Below are positions 41,826-49,863 of a stretch of 64,000 nt of DNA, in pieces; position 1 is the stretch's first letter, and every line of letters starts with the position of its first letter. The stretch is from assembly GCA_963796155.1 (NCBI GenBank), contig CAWCKT010000049.1:20980-84979 (forward strand). The letters are read 5' to 3'. This DNA is from AP-15 sp963796155 (GTDB lineage: Bacteria > Pseudomonadota > Alphaproteobacteria > ATCC43930 > CGMCC-115725). The translations under genes and the position numbers were made by a program. The notes below the pieces were generated by a model. That model did no database searches. It saw nothing but the letters and a program-made list of their open reading frames with translations, and was not told the DNA's origin.

Positions 41826-43229
41826 ATGTCTCAAACGGAACAGTTTGAAGTTTTGGTCCTTGGCAGTGGATTTGGCGGCAAGCTGCTGGCTTGGCATATG
41901 GCGCGATCGGGGCGGCGGACTGCCGTCGTCGAGCGCCGATGGATCGGGGGCTCCTGTCCCAACATCGCCTGCCTGCCGAGCAAGAACGAGATTTGGAGTG
42001 CCCGGGTCGCGCATCTGACGCAGCACGCCGCGCAGTTCGGCACGATGATCACCGGCCCCGTCACGACCGACATGGCGAAGGTTCGCCAGCGCAAGCGGGA
42101 CATGGTCGACCGGGAGATTGCCCTGCATTTGCAGAACTACAAGACGAGCGGCGCCGAATTGATCATGGGGACCGGGCGCTTTGTGGCACCAAAAGCGCTC
42201 GAGGTGCGCCTGAACGACGGCGGGACGCGGGTGCTGACCGGAGACCAGATTTTTCTCAACCTCGGAACGCACGCGGCAATTCCGAATGTTCCCGGCCTCG
42301 AGGCCGTCCGGCCGCTTACCCACATCGAGGCTCTGGAGCTCGACTATTTGCCGTCACATCTGGTCGTACTCGGCGGCGGCTATGTCGGTCTCGAGTTGGC
42401 CCAGGCTTACCGTCGCTTCGGGAGCCGCGTGACGGTGATCGAATCCGGGCCTCAGCTGATGACCCGGGAGGATTCCGACGTCGTCGATGAGATGCAGCGG
42501 ATTCTCAGCGGCGAAGGTATTGAATTTTTATTTTCGGCCCAGACCCTCGATGTCCAGGGCCGATCGGGAGAGGAAGTCAACGTCGCCGTGCGCACGCCCT
42601 CCGGTGAGCAAAGGATCAGGAGCAGCGATATCCTGGTCGCGACGGGGCGCATTCCGAATACCGCCGGGATCGGGCTCGAAGAGACCGGCGTCGAGCTGAA
42701 TGCTCAAGGCTACATTCGAGTTAATGAGCGGCTGGAGACGACCGCGCCCGATGTCTGGGCCATCGGCGAATGTGCCGGCAGCCCACAATTCACGCACGTC
42801 TCCATCGACGATTTTCGCATCATCAGGGACAATCTGGCCGGCGGCAATCGCAGCACGCGGGATCGGCTGGTCCCGTATTGCATGTTCACCGAGCCTCCGC
42901 TCGCTCGCGTCGGACTGAGCGAGGGCGAAGCCCGACGCCAAGGCGTTAGCGTGCGCGCCGCGCGGCTGCCGATGACTGCGGTGCGACGGACGGCGACGAC
43001 AGATGAAACACAGGGTTTCATGAAGGTTCTCGTCGGCGGAAGTGACGACCGCATTCTCGGTTTTACGATGATCGGCGCCGAGGCCGGTGAGGTGATGGCC
43101 GCGGTGCAAACGGCTATGCTGGCAGACCTGCCTTATCCAAGGCTCCGCGACGCCGTTCTCGCGCACCCGACAATGGCGGAGGGGTTGGATTCGCTCTTTT
43201 CGAATGTGCCGCCCCAGTCCGCACAATAG
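41826..43229 (+). CDS. Pyridine nucleotide-disulfide oxidoreductase (mercuric reductase/Lpd-like)
   Basis: 467 residues. FAD Rossmann VLVLGSGFGGKLLAWHMA, redox-active disulfide GGSCPNIACLPSK (Cys pair about residues 45 and 50), NAD(P) Rossmann LVVLGGGYVGLELAQAY with VTVIESGP, FAD site APDVWAIGECAG, and C-terminal dimer-interface His-Glu in AHPTMAEGL. The family includes dihydrolipoamide dehydrogenase and mercuric reductase; there is no HMA domain and no vicinal Cys at the C-terminus, so mercury reduction is not supported. Start chosen for GGAGGA upstream. An SDR follows 23 bp later, probably the same transcript. Confidence 0.87.
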   Translation: MSQTEQFEVLVLGSGFGGKLLAWHMARSGRRTAVVERRWIGGSCPNIACLPSKNEIWSARVAHLTQHAAQFGTMITGPVTTDMAKVRQRKRDMVDREIALHLQNYKTSGAELIMGTGRFVAPKALEVRLNDGGTRVLTGDQIFLNLGTHAAIPNVPGLEAVRPLTHIEALELDYLPSHLVVLGGGYVGLELAQAYRRFGSRVTVIESGPQLMTREDSDVVDEMQRILSGEGIEFLFSAQTLDVQGRSGEEVNVAVRTPSGEQRIRSSDILVATGRIPNTAGIGLEETGVELNAQGYIRVNERLETTAPDVWAIGECAGSPQFTHVSIDDFRIIRDNLAGGNRSTRDRLVPYCMFTEPPLARVGLSEGEARRQGVSVRAARLPMTAVRRTATTDETQGFMKVLVGGSDDRILGFTMIGAEAGEVMAAVQTAMLADLPYPRLRDAVLAHPTMAEGLDSLFSNVPPQSAQ

Positions 43230-43252
43230 GTAATGCCGAAAAGGAAACCATC

Positions 43253-43990
43253 ATGATCGGGAAGCTCGCAGGCAAAGTCGCTGTCGTGGCCGGCGGCAGC
43301 GCCGGCATCGGACGCGGCATCGCCAGTCGTTTTGCCCAAGAAGCGGCACGCGTGTTTATTACCGGCCGCCGTCAATCCGAACTGGATAAGGCCGTCGCTG
43401 CGATCGGCGGCAGGGCCGCATCGATCCAGGGCGATACCTCTAACCTCGCCGACCTCGACCGCGTCTATGCCACCGTCGCGGAACAAGCCGGGCGCATCGA
43501 TGTGCTAGCGGTCAATGCCGGGGTCTACGAATTCGGCACATTCGGAGAGATAACGGAGGAGCACTTCGACAAAACGTTCAACACCAATGTGCGAGGGCTG
43601 CTGTTCGCCGTGCAGAAGGCGCTGCCGCTGCTCACCAGAGGCTCCTCGGTGATCCTCATCGGCTCGATGGTGTCGATCAAGGGCTTCGCCTCCTGCTCGG
43701 TCTACAACGCGTCAAAGGCCGCAGTACGTTCATTTGCGCGCACCTGGATCGTCGACCTCAAGGGGCGCGACATCCGCGTCAACGTGTTGAGCCCCGGCTA
43801 CACAGCAACCCCAGGGCTGTCCCAATTCATGACGGATGGGGAACAAGCATCCGCCGTCGCTACAGTTCCGCTCGGCCGGATCGGTACGCCAGACGATCTT
43901 GGCAAGGCGGCGGTATTCCTCGCTTCCGACGACAGCGCCTACATCACGGGCATCGAGCTATTTGTCGATGGTGGTGCGGTTCAGATCTGA
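43253..43990 (+). CDS. SDR-family NAD(P)-dependent oxidoreductase
   Basis: 245 residues. Cofactor motif VAVVAGGSAGIGRGIA (T-G-x3-G-x-G variant), VNAG-type AVNAGVYEFG, the catalytic Ser in ILIGSMVSIKG, and YNASKAA with the Y-x3-K pair (about residues 151-155). C-terminal LNVLSPGYTATPGL and ITGIELFVDGGAVQI are typical of classical SDRs. Arg rather than Asp after strand 2 (FITGRRQSEL) favours NADP. Probably reduces a keto or aldehyde group. Coexpressed with the disulfide reductase. Confidence 0.9.
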   Translation: MIGKLAGKVAVVAGGSAGIGRGIASRFAQEAARVFITGRRQSELDKAVAAIGGRAASIQGDTSNLADLDRVYATVAEQAGRIDVLAVNAGVYEFGTFGEITEEHFDKTFNTNVRGLLFAVQKALPLLTRGSSVILIGSMVSIKGFASCSVYNASKAAVRSFARTWIVDLKGRDIRVNVLSPGYTATPGLSQFMTDGEQASAVATVPLGRIGTPDDLGKAAVFLASDDSAYITGIELFVDGGAVQI

Positions 43991-44151
43991 GAAGCTTTCA
44001 TCGGCCGGAGCGGGGCGCTCTGCCGAGATGACCCAGAGCGCAATGCTCTCGCTCCCGTACCCGTAGCCCAGCAGGGTTCGCGTCTGCCTCAGGCATTCTG
44101 CCGGGCATCACGGTCCAGGTCGACATGACACCATCCGAATGGGCTGGAGTA

Positions 44152-45537
44152 TCAGATCCTGACGCCGGCGGCGGATAGGATATCGCGGACCCGGGCGCGC
44201 TGCGCGTCGTCGATCGTAAGGCGCAGGGCGAAGTCGGCACCGCCCGGCTTGGTGGCGTCGACGCCGATTTTGGTCAAGGTGTTGTCGACCGGGTCCGAGG
44301 TCGGGTCGAGGATCGCCCCCATGGCGCGGTGGACAAAGACGAGGTCGCGGTCGGCGCGGGTGCGCGTCGCCACCGCCCACATCACATCGGCAAGGTCGAA
44401 AATGTCGACGTCCTCGTCGACGACCACGACGATCTTGCAATAGGTCTCGGTGCCGAACGCCGCCATGATCGCTTGTTGCGGCTGACCCTCGGCGGTCTTT
44501 TTCATCTGGACGATCGCCATCAACGCGCCGCAGGTGACGGTCGGCACGTGCACCGCAATGACATTGGGAAGATTGCGGCGCAGCGAGTTCAGGATCTCCG
44601 CCTCGCGCGCAATGCAGCTGATCAGGATGTGGTCCGACGCCGTGCCCGAGGCGATCGAGTGAAACATCGCGTCGCCCCGCATATAGAGGCGCTCGGCGAC
44701 AAAGATGTTCTCGGTGCTGCGGTACGAGGCGTAACCGGTGAACTCGCTGAACGGCCCTTCGGGCTCGCGCACATCGTTGAGGATCTTGCCCTCGATGACG
44801 ATCTCGGCACCTTCCGGGACGTCGAGCTCGGCCGGACCACAAGCCGCGACGCGGTAGGGCTCGCCGAAGAGCGCGCCGATGATCTCGTATTTCCGCACGT
44901 CCGGCGGATAGTGGTAGGCCATCGAGCCCATGTAGTGGATCGGATGCACGCCGAGGGTGACGACGGCCGGCAGCGGCTCGCCGCGCGCCTCGGCGCGGCG
45001 ATGGAATTCGTACATCCGCCGGCGCGAATGCAAGGATACGCCGAGCCGATTGCGTCCCTTCAGCATCAGCCGATGGAAGCCGGTGGTGTCGACGCCGGTC
45101 TCGGGATCGCGCGCGCAGATCTGTCCGGCGGTGATGTAGGGCGCTGCATCGACCGCGAAGTGGACCGGGATCGGCAATTTGGTGAGGTCGACGGCTTCGC
45201 CTTCGACCACCACCTCTTGCCAGGGTGCGCGATCGACGCGCTCGACCGGCCGGTAGTTCTGGCAGCGCTCGCGAAAAGTCGTCGCGAGCAGGCCGGTCTC
45301 GACCCCCAGGGCGGCGGCGATCAGCCTGCGGTTGCCGGCGACATTGGTGACGACCGGCATGTCGAAGCCCTCGACCCGCTCGAAGACGACGACCGGGCTG
45401 CGGCCGTCGCGCTCGAGCTCGAAGACGGTCGAGGTGATGTCGAGCTCGCGCCGGACGGGTTCCCGGATGCGCACCAGCTCATCCGGATAGTCGCGTTCGA
45501 CCATCGCGAGAAACCCGCGCATGCTCTGCTTGTCCAC
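44152..45537 (-). CDS. UbiD-family (prenylated-FMN) decarboxylase
   Basis: 461 residues from a GTG at 45537, preceded by GAGGGAG; upstream codons to 45621 lack similarity. FLAMVERDYPDELVRI is the usual UbiD start. Motifs include TNVAGNRRLIAAALG, the substrate-cofactor region with EIVIEGKILNDVREPEGPF (E-x-P-E-G-P-F holds the catalytic Glu and Arg/Glu network), GDAMFHSIA, and VVVVDEDVDIFD. Reversibly (de)carboxylates aromatic or alpha,beta-unsaturated acids using prFMN made by a UbiX partner, which is not in this window. The methyltransferase gene ends 22 bp upstream, suggesting one transcript. Confidence 0.9.
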   Translation of the reverse strand: MDKQSMRGFLAMVERDYPDELVRIREPVRRELDITSTVFELERDGRSPVVVFERVEGFDMPVVTNVAGNRRLIAAALGVETGLLATTFRERCQNYRPVERVDRAPWQEVVVEGEAVDLTKLPIPVHFAVDAAPYITAGQICARDPETGVDTTGFHRLMLKGRNRLGVSLHSRRRMYEFHRRAEARGEPLPAVVTLGVHPIHYMGSMAYHYPPDVRKYEIIGALFGEPYRVAACGPAELDVPEGAEIVIEGKILNDVREPEGPFSEFTGYASYRSTENIFVAERLYMRGDAMFHSIASGTASDHILISCIAREAEILNSLRRNLPNVIAVHVPTVTCGALMAIVQMKKTAEGQPQQAIMAAFGTETYCKIVVVVDEDVDIFDLADVMWAVATRTRADRDLVFVHRAMGAILDPTSDPVDNTLTKIGVDATKPGGADFALRLTIDDAQRARVRDILSAAGVRI

Positions 45538-45559
45538 GGTCGCTCCCTCTGAATCGAGA

Positions 45560-46369
45560 TCAGACGTTCGGCACGACGCCACGGCAGGATAGTGCGACCG
45601 CCACAAATGAGCGTTCCCCATCGGGGCGCCCGGTCAGATAGGCCGAGCGCAGATGTCGCTCCAGGCGACCGCGTGCGCCGTCGTCGAGGCGTGCAACATA
45701 GGCGCCGAGCGCGCCCTCGCCGCTCGCGAAGGGCTGCCAGTAATCGGCGAAGTCGGCGAAATCCATCCGGATCATCAGCGAGCGCTGGTCGATGTCGACG
45801 AGACCGGTCTCGGCCCACATTCGCGCCAGCGCACCGGGCGCATAGATCGGGCGACCCATCGTGCGGTCGCGCGCCTCGGCGGCCGCTTCGTCGAGTGCGG
45901 CGGCGGTGTCCCACAGCATGCGCTGGCTGGAGCTCCCGCCGGGCGAGTCCCAGAACGCGGCAGCGACCACCCCGCCCGGCCGGGTGACCCGCCGCATCTC
46001 CGCCACCATCAGCTCGGGCTGCGGGAGGACCGAGGGCAGCACCAGCATCGATAACGCGCGATCGAAGCTGGCATCGGGAAAGCGCAACGCACAGCCATCG
46101 CCTTGTTCGAGACGGATGCGCGGGTCTTGGTTCTTGGCCTTCGCCGCGGCGAGGTAGATCTCGGAATGGTCGATCGCGGTCAGACGGGCGATTGACGCCG
46201 CCTGCGGCAGCGCGAAGGTCAGGCTGCCGGTTCCGCAGCCGACCTCGAGCACGTTCTCCCGGTCCGCGACGCCGGCATGCTCGATGAAGAGCGGCGCTAG
46301 GCGGCGGCTCCAACGTCCCATCAACCGCTCGTAATTACCGGCATCGCGTGCGTTGAACATCGAGGGCAT
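45560..46369 (-). CDS. Class I SAM-dependent methyltransferase
   Basis: 269 residues. NYERLMGRWSRRLAPLFIEH precedes the SAM motif I VLEVGCGTGSLTFAL (about 40-54), AIDHSEIYLAAA (motif II), an LEQGDGCALRFPDASFDRALS acidic loop and VTRPGGVVAAAFWD (post-motif III). A small-molecule O/N/C-methyltransferase, often annotated as UbiE/Coq5-like. Substrate unknown. Upstream of ubiD on the same strand. Two closely spaced ATGs (46369, 46360) are both possible starts. Confidence 0.85.
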   Translation of the reverse strand: MPSMFNARDAGNYERLMGRWSRRLAPLFIEHAGVADRENVLEVGCGTGSLTFALPQAASIARLTAIDHSEIYLAAAKAKNQDPRIRLEQGDGCALRFPDASFDRALSMLVLPSVLPQPELMVAEMRRVTRPGGVVAAAFWDSPGGSSSQRMLWDTAAALDEAAAEARDRTMGRPIYAPGALARMWAETGLVDIDQRSLMIRMDFADFADYWQPFASGEGALGAYVARLDDGARGRLERHLRSAYLTGRPDGERSFVAVALSCRGVVPNV

Positions 46370-46595
46370 GGCTCGGTTCTCCGTTGGGTTCCGGCAGGTG
46401 CTCGGTGCGGAGCCCCGCCGACCTCAGGGTAGCGGCCGACCGGACGCGCCGCCTGCGCCTAGACTGGAGGCGAATTTACTACCCGACAAGCGCGCTCCTA
46501 CCCCTTGAGGCAGACGACTTCGTGAATGGGCGCCGTCTCGGCAATCAAGCTGGCATCAGAACTAGAGCAATGCCTTCCTGAACTCGACCAGCGCG

Positions 46596-46730
46596 CTAGT
46601 GGTAGAAACCAGACACTTGACTTCGTTCTTGTCATCCCGGCGCAGGCCGGGATCTACAGTCTGGCCTGGATACCGGCCTTCGCCGGTATGACGGATAGGC
46701 GGGTGCGATTTGTCAGGTGCTATCCACTAG
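46596..46730. mobile_element. MITE-like element, copy 1 (135 bp)
   Basis: Bounded by CTAGTGG at the left and CCACTAG at the right, with the interrupted inverted ends CTAGTGGTAGAAACCAGACA and CTAGTGGATAGCACCTGAC. The interior holds two GC-rich hairpins, including CCCGGCGCAGGCCGGG and ATACCGGCCTTCGCCGGTAT. Almost identical to 48648-48783. Its right CTAG supplies the stop codon of the adjacent LLM gene. Too short to encode protein; reading frames such as LAWIPAFAGMT are artefacts. Confidence 0.85.
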
Positions 46731-48028
46731 CTGCGCAAATTCTCGCGCATCGTGGCGCCGGTGTACTCCGTGCGTAAGAGACCGCGGCGTTGCAGTTCCG
46801 GCGTCAGCATGCGGGCGAACTCCTCCCACATGACGGGCGAAATCGTCGGCGTCAGCACAAACCCGTCGCAGGCTTCGGACTCGAACAGATCCTGCATCGT
46901 GTCGGCAATCATCGCAGGCGTGCCGACCATCAGGTTGCGCGGCCGGCGGATCGCCTCGGCGAAGCTGATGCCTTCGGCCCGCATGGTCTGGCGGATGCGG
47001 TCCTCCAGGCCGCCATGTCCTTGATGACCCTTGTTGCGGCTGAGCTCGACCTCGTCCCGGGTCTGGCTGAGATCGGCGCCGAGCATCGCCGAGTTGGTCG
47101 CCAGCACCATTTCGAGCGGCACCAGCGAGGTTAGATATTCCGCCTTCTCGCGCGCGATCGCTTCGGTCTCGCCGAGCACGACCGTGGTCGACGCGCAGAT
47201 CGTGCAATCGTCCGGCGCGCGGCCGAACCGAGCCATACGCCCCTTGATGTCGGTGTAGAATTCGATCGCGTCTTTCTTGGAGCCCGACGAGCAGAAGATC
47301 GCCTCGGCCCAGCGCGCGGCAAAATCGCGGCCGCGCGGCGAGGAGCCCGCCTGCATCAACACCGGGCGCCCCTGCGGAGAGCGCGGGATCGTCAGCGGGC
47401 CGCGGGTGCGCACATGGCGGCCCTCGTAATCGGCATAGCGCACCTTCTCCGGGTCGATGAAGAACCCGCTCTCCTTGTCCATGACCAGCGCGTCTTGCCG
47501 CCAGCAATCCCACAGCGCGCAGCACGCCTCGACCACCTCGTCGGCGCGGTCATAGCGCTCTTCTTTCGCGGGCAGATCGGCCAAGCCGAAATTGCGCGCC
47601 TCGAAATCGGTCGTCGAGGTCACGACGTTCCAGCAGGCGCGGCCGTGCGAGAGATGGTCGAGCGAGGCCAGGATGCGTGCCAGATGATAGGGATGGTGAA
47701 ACGTCGTCGAGAGCGTCGCCCCGAGCCCCAGATGCCGGGTCGCCCGCGCCATCACCGGCAATACGATCATCGGGTCGAGATAGGAGAGCTGGCCGCCGTA
47801 GCGCAGATAGGTGTCGAAGCTGCCCTTATAGATGTCGGGGAGGCCCAGCGTGTCGGCGAAGAAACAGCCGTCAAAGCGGGCCGCCTCGAGCACCCGCGCC
47901 ATGTGCTCGTAGCGCTCCGGCTTGAAGATGTCGTCGAGATCAGCCTCGGGGTGACGCCACGCGCCCGCGAGCTGCGCCGTCGGGCCGGTCTTGACATAGG
48001 CCAAGAGGTGCATCTTGCGCTCGCGCAT
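46727..48028 (-). CDS. NtaA/SnaA/DmoA-type FMN-dependent monooxygenase
   Basis: 433 residues from the ATG at 48028, preceded by GAGGAGGAA; the frame is open to 48055. KMHLLAYVKTGPTAQLAGAW is the family start. ARFDGCFFADTLGLPDIY, LGLGATLSTTFHHPYHLAR, GRACWNVVTS (W-N-x-V-T-S signature) and PVLMQAGSSPRGRDFAARWAE define the NtaA/SnaA/SoxA/DszA subfamily of two-component monooxygenases that use FMNH2 from a separate reductase. Substrates in the family include nitrilotriacetate and organosulfur compounds. The last codons are replaced by the MITE, whose CTAG gives the stop, so a few C-terminal residues may be lost. Confidence 0.88.
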   Translation of the reverse strand: MRERKMHLLAYVKTGPTAQLAGAWRHPEADLDDIFKPERYEHMARVLEAARFDGCFFADTLGLPDIYKGSFDTYLRYGGQLSYLDPMIVLPVMARATRHLGLGATLSTTFHHPYHLARILASLDHLSHGRACWNVVTSTTDFEARNFGLADLPAKEERYDRADEVVEACCALWDCWRQDALVMDKESGFFIDPEKVRYADYEGRHVRTRGPLTIPRSPQGRPVLMQAGSSPRGRDFAARWAEAIFCSSGSKKDAIEFYTDIKGRMARFGRAPDDCTICASTTVVLGETEAIAREKAEYLTSLVPLEMVLATNSAMLGADLSQTRDEVELSRNKGHQGHGGLEDRIRQTMRAEGISFAEAIRRPRNLMVGTPAMIADTMQDLFESEACDGFVLTPTISPVMWEEFARMLTPELQRRGLLRTEYTGATMRENLRS

Positions 48029-48120
48029 CGCTCGTTCCTCCTCGAGGACCGTCAATCATTTACGTTGCGACGGTATCAGATGCGGCGCGCCGGACGAAAC
48101 ATCGGCGGTCGAAGCTCCGG

Positions 48121-48454
48121 TCACGGCGTGGGCCGGGTTCCCAGCAGCGCGACCTTGTCAGGACCAAGCAGTCGAGCGAAGCTCTGGTCGACTGTGACGA
48201 GGCGATCGCATTTGGCACGGTCGGCCTCGTGCCGAACGACACCATCGGCAAAGTCGCCCCCGCGCGCGAGCATCGCGATCCCGGCCTCCGCGGCCGGACG
48301 CTCGTCGCGGACCGCGGCGGCGACCAGCCCGATCCGTCCGTTCTACAGCAACGAGAGGCTGACTTTGGCGCCGAGTGCCACGCCGAGATGGTCCAGCACC
48401 GCGCGCCGCAGGGTGACCTGTCCCCTTCGCCGTGACCGTCAGTTCGAGCGCCAT
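48121..48454 (-). pseudogene. AbrB/MazE-type antitoxin fused to PIN-toxin tail, decayed
   Basis: Begins MALELTVTAKG; after removing one base the AbrB swapped-hairpin continues as QVTLRRAVLDHLGVALGAKV, then an in-frame TAG. Further on comes a PIN-domain-like end (RAKCDRLVTVDQSFARLL, then GPDKVALLGTRP) with the terminal D-x-x-F/A pattern. Most of the PIN gene is deleted, leaving antitoxin and toxin tail joined. Frameshift plus nonsense codon: a dead toxin-antitoxin module just upstream of the LLM monooxygenase gene. Confidence 0.65.
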
Positions 48455-48647
48455 CGACCCGCCGTGGGGACGCCTTGCCCAATTAGGCTGGAGTAAGGCT
48501 TCGTATACCTTACGTCGACCGGGTTGCAGTCATCCTTCCGGCAACCCGGCCTTGCGCACAGCGTCCGCCAGAAGCGCTACCGCCGCGGGGACGAAAAATC
48601 CGCGGGAAACGGGCTGCTAAACTCAGCTTCCACGCGGCGACGAGAGC

Positions 48648-48783
48648 CTAGTGGTAGAAACCAGACACTTGACTCCGTTCTTGTCATCCCGGCGGCAGGC
48701 CGGGATCTACAGTCTGGCCTGGATACCGGCCTTCGCCGGTATGACGGATAGGCGGGCGCGATTCGTCAGGTGCTATCCACTAG
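48648..48783. mobile_element. MITE-like element, copy 2 (136 bp)
   Basis: Same element as 46596-46730, differing at a handful of positions and one base of length in the first hairpin. Ends CTAGTGG...CCACTAG. Here too the right-hand CTAG (48780-48783) forms the TAG stop of the neighbouring minus-strand gene. Confidence 0.85.
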
Positions 48784-49148
48784 ACTTTCGAATATACGAT
48801 CACGGTGAAAATCAGCATGCCGAGAATCGTGATGAAAGAACCCGAGATCACGATAAATGCTAGCGAGGGCATATCCGCCATCTGGGTATAGATCCCCACC
48901 GTCAGTAGCACAGCGCCGACATTGGCAATCCAAAAATGTAGCATTGCAAACCGACTTTGGGCCGCCGCGGGGTATTGGCGATAGACCAAAGCATACAGCG
49001 CCATTGACACCCATCCAACCAGATTGAGATGGGCGTGGGTCGACGCCTGCGTGAAATCCTCCCTTATTCCCATGGTGATGCCCAGAAACATGGCCACGAG
49101 AGCGTAAATAACAGCGATGCGCAGAAACCATCGATCGATATTCGCCAT
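48780..49148 (-). CDS. Small four-helix membrane protein, haem-copper oxidase subunit I-like fragment
   Basis: 122 residues, four hydrophobic helices: FLRIAVIYALVAMFLGITMG, THAHLNLVGWVSMALYALVY, FWIANVGAVLLTVGIYTQM and LAFIVISGSFITILGMLIFTV. The THAHLNLVGW segment resembles the low-spin haem His helix of NorB/cbb3-type subunit I. Such short standalone proteins exist in Proteobacteria with unknown function. The TAG stop comes from the adjoining MITE, so a few C-terminal residues may be missing. Not close to other respiratory genes except the cytochrome-linked Mo hydroxylase starting 245 bp away on the other strand. Confidence 0.7.
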   Translation of the reverse strand: MANIDRWFLRIAVIYALVAMFLGITMGIREDFTQASTHAHLNLVGWVSMALYALVYRQYPAAAQSRFAMLHFWIANVGAVLLTVGIYTQMADMPSLAFIVISGSFITILGMLIFTVIVYSKV

Positions 49149-49392
49149 ATTCCTGCATTCCCCTTTACGAATTGAGATTCGGCCGAATTTAATTTAGCCC
49201 GATGCTCGCCTTTGAACGTTTCGCTACCAGGATCGATATCGTCTCTTGCGGCTGTATCCCGAGCCCCTTCCGGATCATGATCACATATCGGGTGGGGAGT
49301 CCGGTTGCCCCCAGAACCATCAGCCTGTTTGAGGGTCCCCGCATCGGTGCTACTATTTGCTTGGCAGCCATACAAGTCAGGAGCGCCTGGCG

Positions 49393-49849
49393 ATGGTCAC
49401 GATCACAGTCAACGGCACGCAACACCAGCTCGATATCGAACCCGATACACCGCTCCTCTGGGCCTTGCGCGATGTCGTGGGCCTCACCGGAACGAAGTAC
49501 GGCTGCGGCATCGCGCAATGCGGCGCCTGCACGGTCCACATCAACGGGCAGCCGATGCGGTCCTGCTCGGTGCCGATCGCGAGCGTCGGCGGCGCCACGC
49601 ATCACTACCATCGAGGGGCTGTCGCCCGATGGCAAGCATCCGGTGCAGCAGGCGTGGATCGCCGAGGACGTGCCGCAATGCGGCTATTGCCAGTCCGGGC
49701 AGATCATGGCGGTGGCGGCGTTCCTCAAGGACCATCCGTCGCCGACCGATGCCGACATCGACGCCAACATCACTAACATCTGCCGCTGCGGCACCTATGA
49801 GCGCATGCGCCGCGCCATCCATCGTGCCGCCGACCTGATGAAAGCCTGA
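49393..49849 (+). CDS. iorA: (2Fe-2S) subunit of Mo hydroxylase, isoquinoline 1-oxidoreductase alpha-like (frameshift)
   Basis: About 151 residues if restored. MVTITVNGTQHQLDIEPDTP and GTKYGCGIAQCGACTVHING ... SC bind the plant-ferredoxin-type cluster. The second, helical domain has VPQCGYCQSGQIM and NICRCGTYERMRRAI binding the second cluster. One surplus base near 49600 (after SVGGA, before RITTIEGL) splits the two domains between frames. It delivers electrons from the molybdopterin subunit. First gene of an operon-like trio with the large subunit (14-bp gap) and a cytochrome c. Confidence 0.85.
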
Positions 49850-49863
49850 GCGGAGGACGGGCC

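Noticed and set aside
41826..43229. Mercuric reductase
   Set aside because: The redox disulfide is present, but there is no N-terminal metal-binding domain, no C-terminal Cys pair and no mer genes nearby.
44329..45552. 407-codon plus-strand open frame
   Set aside because: Antisense to the well-supported UbiD gene.
46600..46777. Short peptides such as LAWIPAFAGMT read from the repeats at 46.6 and 48.7 kb
   Set aside because: These are translations of MITE/REP DNA found in many genomes, not genes.
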